From positions 62,001 through 126,000 of the forward strand of contig NZ_JBHUDG010000051.1 of the NCBI RefSeq assembly GCF_042678145.1: a stretch of 64,000 nt of DNA. Reading direction: 5' to 3'. The translations under genes were made by a program, and so were the position numbers. Each line of letters begins with the position of its first letter. The first letter of the stretch is position 1. The stretch is from Pseudopedobacter beijingensis (lineage in GTDB: Bacteria > Bacteroidota > Bacteroidia > Sphingobacteriales > Sphingobacteriaceae). The notes under the pieces were generated by a model. It did no database searches, was not told where the DNA came from, and saw only the letters and a list, made by a program, of their open reading frames with translations. Below are positions 8,103 to 17,704 of the stretch, piece after piece.

Positions 8103-9479
8103 TTAACGATTTATTTCATTATTTAATATTTTTTTTGATAATGTAACCAAATCGATACCACCAAAATTTCCAGAACTCATTAATAATACATTATTGCAAA
8201 GCTTATTATTTGTTAACAAATATCGCTCCAACTTCGTTGCATCGTTAAAGAAAATTATATCATTATTATTAAAAGCCTCCTTAATCTCATTTTCAGAAAT
8301 ACGCTCAACTTTCTTTTTAACTAAATTACTTTCATCAACAAACACTATTGGAACATCGCAATTACTCATGCTATCTTTATATTCTTTCAAAAATGCTTTA
8401 TTTACACTACTGTACGTATGCAGTTCCAAACATGCTACCAATTTTCTGTCTGCATATTGGCTCTTTACTGCATCTATAGTAGCCTTAAGTTTAGAGGGAG
8501 AGTGCGCAAAGTCTTTAAAGACAATACTACAATCATTCTCCGCCAGCTTCTCCAATCTTTTTGCTGCTCCTTTAAAGATCCCTATAGCTTCGTAAAACTG
8601 AGTATCAGATAAACCAAGCTCCAAACATACTAACCTCGCAGCATTAAGATTCATTAAATTATGATGTCCAAAAACATTTATTTTTAGATTTTCACTATTA
8701 TAATTTAAATAGGTGACTCCGGCAATTACCTCAGAGCTTAAAGCTTTATACGGCAAAATTTTAATTTTGTTGCGATTTTTTTGACTTTTTATTATTTCTG
8801 TCAACGTATTATCTTCAGCACAAAAAATCAACGTTCCATCTTCCTCAATAGTATCTATAAACTTAGAGAATTGCTCTTTATAAATATCAAATGTTGGAAA
8901 CACATTAATATGATCCCAAGCCACACCACTGATGACACCTATATTTGCTTTGTATAAATGAAACTTTGGTCTTCTATCAATGGGCGAAGCTAAATACTCA
9001 TCTCCTTCTATAATAATTACAGGTGCCTCTGATAGCTTCACCATATTGGAAAAACCTTCTAACTGGGCACCTACCAAATAATCGAAATCCAACTGGTGAT
9101 AATTAAGTACATGCATTATCATAGAGGTAATACTAGTTTTCCCATGACTTCCGCCAACAACTACCCTCTTTTTATTTTTGGATTGTTGATAAACATATTC
9201 CGGGTAAGAAAAAACAGGTATACCAAGTTCTTGCGCTTTTAAAAGCTCTGGATTATCTGCTTTAGCATGCATACCTAAAATAATAGCATCCAGCTCTTGG
9301 GTTATTTTTTCTGGAAACCATCCTTCATCATCAGGAAGTAAACCCTGCGCCTGCAACCGGGACCGGGAAGGTTCATATATCCCGTCATCAGACCCTGACA
9401 CCTTAAAACCTTTTAATTTTAGTGCAATAGCCAGATTATGCATTGCTGCACCTCCAATAGCAATAAAATGTACTCTCAT
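8103..9479 (-). CDS. mpl: Mur ligase family protein, Mpl-like (UDP-MurNAc:tripeptide ligase)
   Basis: Mpl reattaches the recycled peptide L-Ala-gamma-D-Glu-mDAP to UDP-MurNAc. The protein has the MurC/Mpl-type Rossmann N-terminus MRVHFIAIGGAAMHNLAIAL, the ATP loop GGSHGKTSITSM near residue 110, IIIEGDEYLASPIDRRPKFHL, and a C-terminal ligase domain with FKDFAHSPSKLKATIDAV. The HAKADNPEL and SYPEY motifs are more Mpl-like than MurC-like. The length (458) fits Mpl. It starts 1 nt after prmA stops. Confidence 0.82.
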   Translation of the reverse strand: MRVHFIAIGGAAMHNLAIALKLKGFKVSGSDDGIYEPSRSRLQAQGLLPDDEGWFPEKITQELDAIILGMHAKADNPELLKAQELGIPVFSYPEYVYQQSKNKKRVVVGGSHGKTSITSMIMHVLNYHQLDFDYLVGAQLEGFSNMVKLSEAPVIIIEGDEYLASPIDRRPKFHLYKANIGVISGVAWDHINVFPTFDIYKEQFSKFIDTIEEDGTLIFCAEDNTLTEIIKSQKNRNKIKILPYKALSSEVIAGVTYLNYNSENLKINVFGHHNLMNLNAARLVCLELGLSDTQFYEAIGIFKGAAKRLEKLAENDCSIVFKDFAHSPSKLKATIDAVKSQYADRKLVACLELHTYSSVNKAFLKEYKDSMSNCDVPIVFVDESNLVKKKVERISENEIKEAFNNNDIIFFNDATKLERYLLTNNKLCNNVLLMSSGNFGGIDLVTLSKKILNNEINR

Positions 9480-9480
9480 C

Positions 9481-10317
9481 TTATTTTATAAATTTAGCAG
9501 ATACCCAATCATCATTTAGTTGCTTATGACTTATATAAGATAGCCCATACTTTTCTGCCCCGGCAATTAAAATATCCAGATCAGCCTCATAAAAACCACT
9601 TAAAAACAGTTGTCCTCCTTTTTTTAATACTTCTGCATACCTATCTATCTGATCTAAAAGTATATTTCTATTAATGTTGGCTAAAATAATATCATACAGC
9701 TTTTCTGGTATTGCTTCTTTTGACCCACAAAAAGCATTTAAATTACTAATATTATTTAGTAAGGCATTTTCCTTTGCACTCAAGTAGCAAACATCATCAT
9801 AATCTATAGCATCAACTTCTTTTGCACCTAATTTAGAAGCCAGAATTCCTAATATAGCGGTACCACAGCCCATATCTAAAACTTCCTTTTGGTTAACTTC
9901 TGTTTCCAGAAGCCATTCTAACATTAAGGTTGTTGTCTGATGATGACCCGTACCAAATGCCATTTTCGGATCAATCACTATTTCATGTTGGTAGCCAGAT
10001 TTATGGGGATGAAAAGTGGCTCTTATATATACTTTTCCTTTAATATCTAATGGATCAAAATTACTTTCCCACACCTCATTCCAGTTCTTTTGAGGAATAA
10101 ATTCTTCCTCATAAACAAACTCGAACATCTCTCTAAATACAGCAACACCTTCTTCTATTTCATTGGGCTTATATACCTGTTCTGATATGAATGCATTAAA
10201 TCCACCCTGTGTTTCCTCAAATGTATCAAATCCAATTTCTGCCAGTGCATTTATTAATAAATCCTGATGAAAATCTTCTGTTGTATTTAGCCGAAATTTT
10301 AACTCGTAATAGTTCAT
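9481..10317 (-). CDS. prmA: Ribosomal protein L11 methyltransferase
   Basis: PrmA methylates ribosomal protein L11 with S-adenosylmethionine. The SAM site VLDMGCGTAILGILASKLGA is near residues 146-165. FGTGHHQTT precedes it, and the substrate motif DIILANINRNILL follows. The 278-residue length is normal. A terminator upstream separates it from tpiA, and the Mpl gene follows after one base. Confidence 0.94.
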   Translation of the reverse strand: MNYYELKFRLNTTEDFHQDLLINALAEIGFDTFEETQGGFNAFISEQVYKPNEIEEGVAVFREMFEFVYEEEFIPQKNWNEVWESNFDPLDIKGKVYIRATFHPHKSGYQHEIVIDPKMAFGTGHHQTTTLMLEWLLETEVNQKEVLDMGCGTAILGILASKLGAKEVDAIDYDDVCYLSAKENALLNNISNLNAFCGSKEAIPEKLYDIILANINRNILLDQIDRYAEVLKKGGQLFLSGFYEADLDILIAGAEKYGLSYISHKQLNDDWVSAKFIK

Positions 10318-10339
10318 GGTTTAAAAAACGAAAGCAAAA

Positions 10340-10378
10340 AAAAACTTACGATCAGTATCTAACCAATCGTAAGTTTTT
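10340..10378 (-). terminator. Terminator after tpiA
   Basis: A perfect 13-bp stem (AAAAACTTACGAT with ATCGTAAGTTTTT) and a 13-nt loop is followed on the reverse strand by a run of T. It ends the tpiA transcript ahead of prmA. Confidence 0.85.
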
Positions 10379-10400
10379 GATTTTATAATAAATATAATAA

Positions 10401-11168
10401 TTAATTATTGAATGTTTTAACAATATCTACAAAATCTCTTGATTTTAACGATGCACCTCCAATAAGCCCACCATCAATATCTTTCTGAGCAAATAACTCT
10501 GCTGCATTTTTAGGATTACAGCTACCACCGTAAAGTATAGTTGTGTTTTCAGCTACATCGGATCCATATTTTTTTGCTATTTCGGTTCTTATAAATGCGT
10601 GAATTTCCTGAGCCTGCTCTGAGGATGCAGTAACACCTGTACCAATAGCCCAAACTGGTTCATAAGCTAACACTAATTTAGAAAAATCATCCGCTGACAA
10701 ATGAAAAACACCTTCTTCTATCTGAGATTTAATAACTTCAAAATATTTTCCAGACTCTCTTTCTTCTAAAGTTTCTCCAATACAAAAAATAGGCTTTAAA
10801 TTATTCTGAAGAACAGCATCTGTTTTTTTAGCTAATAAAGCATTATTTTCTCCAAAATACTGACGTCTTTCAGAATGTCCAAGAATAACATACCTAACAC
10901 CTACCGAGCTCAACATTTCAGAAGATATTTCGCCTGTATACGCTCCTGCAGCTTCCTGGTGTGCATTTTGTGCACCTACAAAAACTTGCTTAGCGTCTTT
11001 AGCTAAAGCAGATAAACTGTTGAGATGAATGTACGGAGCACAAACTACAACAATTTGTTCGCCTCTAACTTCATCTTTAACCATATTTAATACTTCAGAA
11101 AACAAACTTAAACCATCGTTATAGTTTTTATTCATTTTCCAGTTTCCTGCTACGATTTTTTTTCTCAT
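10401..11168 (-). CDS. tpiA: Triose-phosphate isomerase
   Basis: TpiA interconverts dihydroxyacetone phosphate and glyceraldehyde 3-phosphate. The motifs are complete: GNWKMNKN (active-site Lys), LGHSERRQYF (catalytic His), AYEPVWAIGTG (catalytic Glu) and the phosphate loop YGGSCNPKN with GGASL. The 255-residue length is standard. It begins 1 nt after the stop of the GlmU-like gene, so the two are co-transcribed. Confidence 0.98.
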   Translation of the reverse strand: MRKKIVAGNWKMNKNYNDGLSLFSEVLNMVKDEVRGEQIVVVCAPYIHLNSLSALAKDAKQVFVGAQNAHQEAAGAYTGEISSEMLSSVGVRYVILGHSERRQYFGENNALLAKKTDAVLQNNLKPIFCIGETLEERESGKYFEVIKSQIEEGVFHLSADDFSKLVLAYEPVWAIGTGVTASSEQAQEIHAFIRTEIAKKYGSDVAENTTILYGGSCNPKNAAELFAQKDIDGGLIGGASLKSRDFVDIVKTFNN

Positions 11169-11169
11169 T

Positions 11170-12354
11170 TTAAAACCTTCTTAATTTTTCTGTATAATTA
11201 TATATATAAGCAAATATATCTTTTTCTACGTCATCAAACAGCCTTCCTTTTCTTTCATACGCTAATTTTGCTGTTTCTATAGCTTTATTTAACGCATAAT
11301 GTTCAAATCCGTGTGCACCTCCCCAGGCAAAATCAGGTATAAACACTCTGGGGAAACCAGCTCCAAAAATATTAGCACTTACACCCACCACAGTACCTGT
11401 ATTAAACATAGTATTAATTCCACACTTAGAATGGTCCCCCATAATAAGTCCACAAAATTGAAGTCCCGTTTTTCTGAATCTTTCTTTAGTGTAATCCCAA
11501 ATTTTCACTTCGGCATAATTGTTCTTCATATTTGAATTATTGGAATCTGCACCAAAATTACACCACTCTCCCACCACCGCATTTCCCAAATATCCATCAT
11601 GCCCTTTAGAAGAATATCCAAAAATAACCGCATTGTTAATCTCTCCTCCAACTCTTGACATAGGTCCTATGGTTGTTCCTCCATATACGCGAGTCCCCAT
11701 TTTCACCTGAGAATCATGACACAGGGCTATTCCTCCACGCAGATTACTCCCCTCCCATACCTGAGCGTTTTTGCCTAAATAAATAGGTCCGTTTTTAGTA
11801 TTAAAGTTAGAGCATTCCGCCTCCACCCCTTCTTCAATAAAAATACGGTCACCAATAAGCGTATTAGTATTACTTAACTTAGCCGATTGCCTGCCTTTCG
11901 TCAACAATTCAAAATCGGTTTCTATTTGTTGATGGTTTTTCGAAAATATATCCTCCGGAAAAGTAAGTTTATTAAGTTCTCCTGTATAATCAACCGTTTT
12001 AGCATCTTTCAAAATTTCTCCATTAAATAATGCCGCATTGGCCTGGCTTAACTTTGCAGCCAGTAACACCCCTTCTTTGGTTAAAAAATCACCATCTTCC
12101 AAACTATTTATTACAGCAAGCAATTGCTCGTTAGGCAAAAGACTACCATTAATAAACAAATTCTGTTCTGCTATTGTATATGGATATTTTTTCTGCAAAT
12201 AAGACTCAGTCTTAAAACCTGTATTTCCTTCAAAATAGGCTTCCCATTTTTCAGATATTTTTAATATACCTATTCTAATGTCAGCCGTTGGCCTGGTTAA
12301 AGTCAGCGGAAATAAGGTATAACGGGATTCATCATCAAAAAGAATGACATTCAT
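11170..12354 (-). CDS. GlmU-like sugar-phosphate nucleotidyltransferase / acyltransferase family protein
   Basis: The 394-residue protein has a reduced nucleotidyltransferase-like N-terminus (NVILFDDESRYTLFPLTLTR, with PTADIRIGI). From about residue 170 a left-handed beta-helix of hexapeptide repeats follows (GPIYLGKNAQVWEGSNLRG, YGGTTIGPMSRVGGEINNAV). Bacteroidota homologues are annotated as GlmU-family proteins, but the exact reaction is not established. The start is the ATG at 12354. A TTG five codons upstream falls in the T-run of the rpmE2 terminator. Confidence 0.84.
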   Translation of the reverse strand: MNVILFDDESRYTLFPLTLTRPTADIRIGILKISEKWEAYFEGNTGFKTESYLQKKYPYTIAEQNLFINGSLLPNEQLLAVINSLEDGDFLTKEGVLLAAKLSQANAALFNGEILKDAKTVDYTGELNKLTFPEDIFSKNHQQIETDFELLTKGRQSAKLSNTNTLIGDRIFIEEGVEAECSNFNTKNGPIYLGKNAQVWEGSNLRGGIALCHDSQVKMGTRVYGGTTIGPMSRVGGEINNAVIFGYSSKGHDGYLGNAVVGEWCNFGADSNNSNMKNNYAEVKIWDYTKERFRKTGLQFCGLIMGDHSKCGINTMFNTGTVVGVSANIFGAGFPRVFIPDFAWGGAHGFEHYALNKAIETAKLAYERKGRLFDDVEKDIFAYIYNYTEKLRRF

Positions 12355-12372
12355 AGTGCAAAAAAACAAAAA

Positions 12373-12398
12373 AAGTCCCGACTTGCAAGTCGGGACTT
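12373..12398 (-). terminator. Terminator after rpmE2
   Basis: Perfect 12-bp stem AAGTCCCGACTT with AAGTCGGGACTT and a 2-nt GC centre, followed on the reverse strand by T7GT7. It ends 18 nt before the GlmU-like ATG, so that gene needs read-through or its own start. Confidence 0.88.
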
Positions 12399-12422
12399 AA
12401 AAAATATCTTTCTTTATTATAC

Positions 12423-12671
12423 TTATTTTTTTGCGTAACGGTTTCTGAATTTGTCAATACGTCCTGCAGTATCAACCAATTTCATCTTACCAGTGTAAAA
12501 TGGGTGTGAAGTATGAGAAATCTCTAACTTAACCAGAGGATACTCGTTGCCATCCTCCCATTTAATTGTTTCTTTTGTTTCAATACAAGACTTTGTTATA
12601 AAAGCATACTCGTTTGATAAGTCTTTAAAAACAACTAGTCTATAGTTTGATGGGTGCAAATCTTTTTTCAT
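12423..12671 (-). CDS. rpmE2: Ribosomal protein L31, type B
   Basis: The 82-residue protein has the L31 pattern (MKKDLHPSNYRLVVFKDLSN, then TSHPFYTGKMKLVDTAGRID and FRNRYAKK). It lacks the zinc-binding CxxC pairs of type A L31, which makes it the zinc-independent C-minus form. No other L31 gene is in the window. Confidence 0.96.
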   Translation of the reverse strand: MKKDLHPSNYRLVVFKDLSNEYAFITKSCIETKETIKWEDGNEYPLVKLEISHTSHPFYTGKMKLVDTAGRIDKFRNRYAKK

Positions 12672-12709
12672 TATATTCCTGTTACTTTCAATCTCTGTTT
12701 TTAGAGGCG

Positions 12710-12717
12710 CAAATATA
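12710..12717 (-). promoter_or_regulatory. -7 element for rpmE2
   Basis: Reverse-strand TATATTTG is an exact TAnnTTTG match about 38 nt before the rpmE2 ATG. Confidence 0.6.
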
Positions 12718-12900
12718 TCAAATATTTATCTTTCTTTCCAAAAATCTAAAATTATTTTATGCAATAAACTCAAATACTTAATAATTCACTATCCAGACAG
12801 CATAAAAACACCTATCTAAAACACAGTAAAATTGCTTTAGAATGACGGTAAACCTATATCTATATAGATTATATATATATCCTTTCAATACTATTTTTCT

Positions 12901-12908
12901 TATCTTTG
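12901..12908 (+). promoter_or_regulatory. -7 element for iscS
   Basis: TATCTTTG matches TAnnTTTG and lies 24 nt before the iscS ATG, in the divergent region shared with rpmE2. No IscR-type palindrome was recognised. Confidence 0.6.
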
Positions 12909-12932
12909 TAAAGATTATTAGTTAATATTAAG

Positions 12933-14147
12933 ATGTTAAAAACCCCGATATATTTAGACAATAACGCTACAACTCCAATGGACCCGAGAGTATTGGAGGC
13001 TATGTTACCTTATTTTACCGACAAATTTGGTAATGCAGCAAGTAGAAACCATGCATTTGGCTGGGCTGCAGAAGAAGCTGTGGATTATGCCAGAGAACAA
13101 GTTGCCCTACTTATTGGTGCTAGTGAAAAAGAAATTATCTTTACCTCTGGTGCTACAGAATCAGACAACCTTGCACTAAAAGGTGTTTTTGAGATGTATA
13201 AAGAAAAGGGAAACCATATTATTACAGTAAACACAGAGCACAAAGCTGTTCTGGATCCTTGTAAACATCTAGAGAAATTTGGTGCAGAAGTTACCTATCT
13301 TGAAGTAGAAAGCAATGGTCTTTTAGATCTGCAAAAACTTGAAGCAGCAATGACACCAAAAACAATTTTAGTTGCTGTAATGTACGGAAACAATGAAATA
13401 GGTGTAATCCAACCTATCAAAGAAATATCTGCTATAGCACATAAACATGGAGCTTTATTCTTTACAGATGCTACTCAGGCTGTAGGTAAAATCCCTGTTG
13501 ATGTAAATAAAGATGGTATAGATTTATTAGCGCTTTCTGCACATAAAATGTACGGTCCTAAAGGTGTGGGTGCTTTATATGTAAGGAGAAAAGGTCCAAG
13601 AGTGAAAGTTACGTCACAAATGGATGGCGGTGGTCACGAAAGAGGCATGCGCTCTGGAACATTAAATGTACCAAGTATTGTAGGTTTAGGAAAAGCTTGC
13701 GAACTATGCCGTTTAGAAATGGAATCTGAAGCGATCAGACTATCTGCTTTACGTGATAAGTTAGAAAAAAGTCTTTTAGAACTAGAAGAGTCTTATGTTA
13801 ATGGAAGTACAGAACACAGACTTCCGCATGTAACAAATATTTCCTTTAAATATGTTGAAGGTGAAGGTTTAATGATGGCGATGAAAGATATGGCTGTTTC
13901 TTCAGGATCTGCTTGTACTTCTGCTTCTTTAGAGCCTTCTTATGTACTAAAGAACCTAGGGTTGTCTGACGATTTAGCACATTCTTCTATTCGTTTTGGC
14001 TTAGGCAGATTTACCACAGCAGAAGAAGTTGATTTTGCTATCGAAAACACTAAAAAGGCAGTAAATCACCTCAGAGAATTGTCACCTTTGTGGGAAATGT
14101 TTAAAGAAGGCATAGATCTTGATTCTATAGAGTGGGCAGAACACTAA
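12933..14147 (+). CDS. iscS: Cysteine desulfurase
   Basis: IscS is a PLP enzyme that takes sulfur from cysteine for Fe-S cluster assembly and tRNA thiolation. PLP-binding Lys205 lies in LSAHKMYGPKG. The persulfide Cys328 lies in the flexible loop SSGSACTSASLEPS, which is the long-loop IscS/NifS class rather than SufS. The N-terminal YLDNNATTPMDPRV is typical. The protein has 404 residues. It is followed by iscU and an iscA-type gene, with no iscR, hscBA or fdx. Confidence 0.96.
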   Translation: MLKTPIYLDNNATTPMDPRVLEAMLPYFTDKFGNAASRNHAFGWAAEEAVDYAREQVALLIGASEKEIIFTSGATESDNLALKGVFEMYKEKGNHIITVNTEHKAVLDPCKHLEKFGAEVTYLEVESNGLLDLQKLEAAMTPKTILVAVMYGNNEIGVIQPIKEISAIAHKHGALFFTDATQAVGKIPVDVNKDGIDLLALSAHKMYGPKGVGALYVRRKGPRVKVTSQMDGGGHERGMRSGTLNVPSIVGLGKACELCRLEMESEAIRLSALRDKLEKSLLELEESYVNGSTEHRLPHVTNISFKYVEGEGLMMAMKDMAVSSGSACTSASLEPSYVLKNLGLSDDLAHSSIRFGLGRFTTAEEVDFAIENTKKAVNHLRELSPLWEMFKEGIDLDSIEWAEH

Positions 14148-14262
14148 GATAAAATTAGAAATAGTGAGTTTACAAATTACGATTAGGAAGCTCACTATCG
14201 TAAAAATAATTTGATAACCGATTTTAGAAAATCGTAAGTCTAAAATCTAAATTCAGAACAAA

Positions 14263-14676
14263 ATGGCTTATTCAGATAAAGTAATCGATCATTACAGCAA
14301 CCCAAGAAATGTGGGTACTTTAGATAAAAGCAAAAAAAATGTAGGTACCGGACTGGTAGGTGCACCAGAGTGTGGTGACGTTATGCGTTTACAAATTGAA
14401 GTTGACGACAACAACGTTATTACAGATGCTAAATTTAAAACTTTTGGCTGTGGCTCTGCAATCGCTTCTTCTTCTTTAGCTACAGAATGGTTAAAAGGAA
14501 AAACCATAGATGAAGCTGTTTCAATTGACAATATGGATATTGTAGAAGAATTAGCTTTACCACCTGTAAAAATCCACTGCTCGGTTTTAGCAGAAGATGC
14601 TATTAAATCTGCAATTAACGATTTTCGCGTAAAAAATGGATTACCAGCTTTAGAGTTGGAAAAATCACATCACTAG
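14263..14676 (+). CDS. iscU: Iron-sulfur cluster assembly scaffold IscU
   Basis: IscU receives sulfur from IscS and builds the 2Fe-2S cluster. The three ligand cysteines are Cys37 (APECGD), Cys63 (FGCGSA) and Cys106 (KIHCSVLAEDA), and the exchange-promoting Asp39 is present. The N-terminal YSDKVIDHYSNPRNVG is characteristic. The protein has 137 residues. It lies 115 bp after iscS; that gap contains a weak ATAGTGAG/CTCACTAT hairpin (14161-14198) with no T-run. Confidence 0.97.
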   Translation: MAYSDKVIDHYSNPRNVGTLDKSKKNVGTGLVGAPECGDVMRLQIEVDDNNVITDAKFKTFGCGSAIASSSLATEWLKGKTIDEAVSIDNMDIVEELALPPVKIHCSVLAEDAIKSAINDFRVKNGLPALELEKSHH

Positions 14677-14741
14677 TATATTTTTCAGATAGGATAAACA
14701 AAATCGTATCTAATAATATCTAGGTATTAAAATCTAAAAAA

Positions 14742-15068
14742 ATGGTTACAATTACAGAGAAAGCAAAAACAAAAATAGGTGAATTAATGAAAGATGCAAA
14801 TCTTGATAATTCATACTTTTTAAGGGTATCTGTAAAAGGTGGTGGTTGTTCCGGACTATCCTATAACATGGATTTTGACAACGAACCCCATACAGGTGAT
14901 CAAAATTTTGAGGATAATGGAATAAAGATTGTCCTTGACATGAAATCTTTTCTTTATTTGGCCGGAACAGAATTGGATTATTCTGACGGACTAAATGGAA
15001 AAGGTTTTAATTTCATCAATCCTAATGCAAGCAGAACTTGCGGATGTGGTGAGAGTTTCTCTGTATAA
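14742..15068 (+). CDS. iscA: A-type iron-sulfur carrier (HesB/IscA family)
   Basis: The 108-residue protein has the three conserved A-type cysteines, Cys36 (GGGCSGLSY) and the C-terminal pair Cys100/Cys102 (SRTCGCGESF). A-type carriers pass Fe-S clusters to target proteins. Its place after iscS and iscU supports the IscA name, although ErpA/SufA-type paralogues look alike. A strong terminator follows. Confidence 0.93.
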   Translation: MVTITEKAKTKIGELMKDANLDNSYFLRVSVKGGGCSGLSYNMDFDNEPHTGDQNFEDNGIKIVLDMKSFLYLAGTELDYSDGLNGKGFNFINPNASRTCGCGESFSV

Positions 15069-15087
15069 ACACCACTGAAGATGATAT

Positions 15088-15127
15088 AAAAAGGGGAATT
15101 TTGTTAAAAAACAAAATTCCCCTTTTT
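15088..15127 (+). terminator. Terminator after the isc cluster
   Basis: A perfect 18-bp stem (AAAAAGGGGAATTTTGTT and its complement) with a short A loop ends in T5 20 nt after iscA. Confidence 0.92.
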
Positions 15128-15388
15128 ATTTACTTGGCCCCTACACACTTCTTGTTAATTACAGGATATTTTCTCACCAAACAAAGGAAAGGTAATTTTG
15201 ATACAACTCTAATCAGAAATTACGGATTGTATACGGGCAATAACAAATAAAATTCCAAACTTAGATTTTTAAAATTGTTATTTAGATAATTAACTCGTAA
15301 CAAACCACACCTTATAATCGTTAATCTTAATAAACAAAACACTTTCAATAATTTAGCATATTGAAAGTAAATTAAGTATTTTCACTTT

Positions 15389-17704
15389 ATGAGGTTCTTT
15401 TTAGCAGGTTTGGTACTAATACTCTACAGTTTCACAACTTTAGGGCAAAAAGTTGGTTTGGTATTTAGTGGCGGTGGAGCAAAAGGACTAGCTCATATTG
15501 GAGTACTCAAAGCTTTAGAAGAAAACAATATCCCTATAGACTATATCTCCGGAACCTCCATGGGGGCTATTGTTGGAGCCATGTATTCGGCTGGCTATTC
15601 GCCACAAGAAATAGAAAAAATTGCCTTAAGTAACGATTTTCAAAACTGGGTATCTGGCAGGTATGAAAGTGATTTCGGCAAATTTTACGATAAAAAACCC
15701 ATAAACCCTTCTTTTTTTAGTGCAAAAGCACAAATAGATACTAGCTTCTCCTTCAAATTCAGATCTAACATTATTAATGATGTCCCTCTTAACTACGCTT
15801 TATTAGAATTACTTTCCAAAGCCTCTGCTCATGCAAAAGATAACTTCGATAATTTATTTATCCCCTTCAGGTGTGTAGTTTCTGATGTACTATCTGAAAA
15901 AATAATTATTGTAAAGGGAGGTAGTTTAGCCGAGGCTGTGAGAGGTAGTATGAGCGTTCCCTTAGTTTATCGACCAATAAAAGTAGATAATAAGTTCGTT
16001 TTTGATGGAGGTCTATACAATAACTTTCCGGTTGATGTCATGAAAGAGGAATTTTCTCCTGATTTTTTGATCGGAGTAAATGTTTCCTCTAAGAACTTTA
16101 TCTCCTACCCTAGCGAAAAAGACGACAAATTGATAAACCGCTTTTTACTTTATATGTTTCTGAGTAATTCTGATTCTACACAAATTGGTAAAAACGGTGT
16201 ATACATAGAACCTAATCTTAAAAATTACTCTTCTACTAATTTTAATCCGGTACAAGAGCTCATAGATATTGGATACCGGGCTACCCTTGCTGATATGCCT
16301 AAAATACTAAAAACAATTAGCTCGCGGGTATCCATAGAAAAAGTTGATGAACGCAGAGCATTATTTTTAAATAAAAATCCAGAACTAACTTTTGACGGAA
16401 TCAACGTTACTGGCTTAAACTCTAAAAAAACACTTTATGTAAAAAACATCTTCAATTATGAAAACAGGAGTTTAAGCATGAAGGATATCAAAAAAGGATA
16501 TTATAAATTATTGGGAGACGATAATTTTGAGACAATTTATCCGGGGTTAACTTATAACCCTGTGGATGACAAATACAATTTTGGAATTAACATACATTCT
16601 GATGCTAACTTCAAATTTGATTTTGGTGGCAATATATCCAGTCGTCCTATCAGTAACGCTTATTTTGGTTTACAGTATAGTTTTTTGGATAGGTTTGTAT
16701 ACACCTTTAACGCCAATATATATACAGGAAGGTTCTATGAGTCTGGATTAGGAGCTTTTAGAATGGATTTTCCTTTTAAAAAACCCTTTTTTATTGAGAC
16801 CCAATTTGTTTATAACCGATGGAATTACTACAATCCCGGGGAGCTTTTGTCTAAGAATAGCGACCCCGACTATATAGATCAATCAGATAAAAGACTAGGA
16901 GTTAAGGCTGGTTTTTATGGCGGAAAAAATGCAGTATTGAATACATTCTTTTTCACTTTTAAAAATAGAGACAACTATAGCCCTAACAATACTTTTAAAA
17001 CTGGAGACATATTGGATTTAGCAACATTTGAAGGCTATATAACAGGCATTAATTACAATAAAAACAGCTTAAATAGAAAACAGTATGCCTCAGCAGGCAA
17101 ACTATTTGATATTAGTGTTAGCTATACACAAGGTATAGAAAAGTACCAACCCGGCAATATTTTAATGAACTCTCCGTCTTATTTATCTATTGCTACCGGT
17201 CAGAAAGACAAATGGTGGATACGGGCAAAAGCGACTTTAGAGGAATACATCCCCTCATCCAAAAAATATAAGTTTGGTTATATGGCTGATGCTTCTTTTA
17301 GTAACAGACCAAGCTTTCTTACTTACACAAACAATCTTTTAACGTCTACAGCTTTTTACCCACTTCAGGATTCCCGCTCACAATTTAATCCTAAACTGAG
17401 AGCAGACAGCTATCTTGCCGCTGGGGGAAAAATTGTTTACTCTGTTATGAAAAAAGCAGATATACGCTTAGAAGGATATCTTTTCCAACCACTACAAGAC
17501 ATAGAACTCAAAGACCTCCAGCACACCAAATTTGGAGATTTATTTTCTGACAGAACGTTTATAGCTGGCTCCAGTTTGGTTTATCATTCTCCAATTGGAC
17601 CTATTGCCTTTAACCTAAATTATTATGATAATACTCCTAAAAAATTCGGATTTTTGTTCCATATTGGTTATCTATTATACAATAAACGGGCAATAGAACT
17701 ATGA
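15389..17704 (+). CDS. Patatin-like phospholipase with POTRA-like region and Omp85 beta-barrel
   Basis: This is a predicted secreted lipase fused to an outer-membrane barrel, the PlpD-like (type Vd) layout. A signal peptide covers residues 1-20 (cut near LGQ). The patatin domain, residues 22 to about 225, has the oxyanion loop GGGAKG (28-33), nucleophile Ser57 in GTSMG and the dyad Asp206 in FDGGLYNNFP. A POTRA-like stretch (about 330-385) leads into about 380 residues of alternating beta-strand sequence. The 771-residue length fits. The small gene at 17701 overlaps it by 4 nt. Confidence 0.93.
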   Translation: MRFFLAGLVLILYSFTTLGQKVGLVFSGGGAKGLAHIGVLKALEENNIPIDYISGTSMGAIVGAMYSAGYSPQEIEKIALSNDFQNWVSGRYESDFGKFYDKKPINPSFFSAKAQIDTSFSFKFRSNIINDVPLNYALLELLSKASAHAKDNFDNLFIPFRCVVSDVLSEKIIIVKGGSLAEAVRGSMSVPLVYRPIKVDNKFVFDGGLYNNFPVDVMKEEFSPDFLIGVNVSSKNFISYPSEKDDKLINRFLLYMFLSNSDSTQIGKNGVYIEPNLKNYSSTNFNPVQELIDIGYRATLADMPKILKTISSRVSIEKVDERRALFLNKNPELTFDGINVTGLNSKKTLYVKNIFNYENRSLSMKDIKKGYYKLLGDDNFETIYPGLTYNPVDDKYNFGINIHSDANFKFDFGGNISSRPISNAYFGLQYSFLDRFVYTFNANIYTGRFYESGLGAFRMDFPFKKPFFIETQFVYNRWNYYNPGELLSKNSDPDYIDQSDKRLGVKAGFYGGKNAVLNTFFFTFKNRDNYSPNNTFKTGDILDLATFEGYITGINYNKNSLNRKQYASAGKLFDISVSYTQGIEKYQPGNILMNSPSYLSIATGQKDKWWIRAKATLEEYIPSSKKYKFGYMADASFSNRPSFLTYTNNLLTSTAFYPLQDSRSQFNPKLRADSYLAAGGKIVYSVMKKADIRLEGYLFQPLQDIELKDLQHTKFGDLFSDRTFIAGSSLVYHSPIGPIAFNLNYYDNTPKKFGFLFHIGYLLYNKRAIEL

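Noticed and set aside
14161..14198. ATAGTGAG/CTCACTAT hairpin between iscS and iscU as a terminator
   Set aside because: The stem is short, the loop is 22 nt, and there is no T-run, so termination is unlikely.
15128..15388. Possible small RNA or gene between the isc terminator and the patatin gene
   Set aside because: I found no stable structure, promoter match or open frame; it looks like an ordinary leader region.
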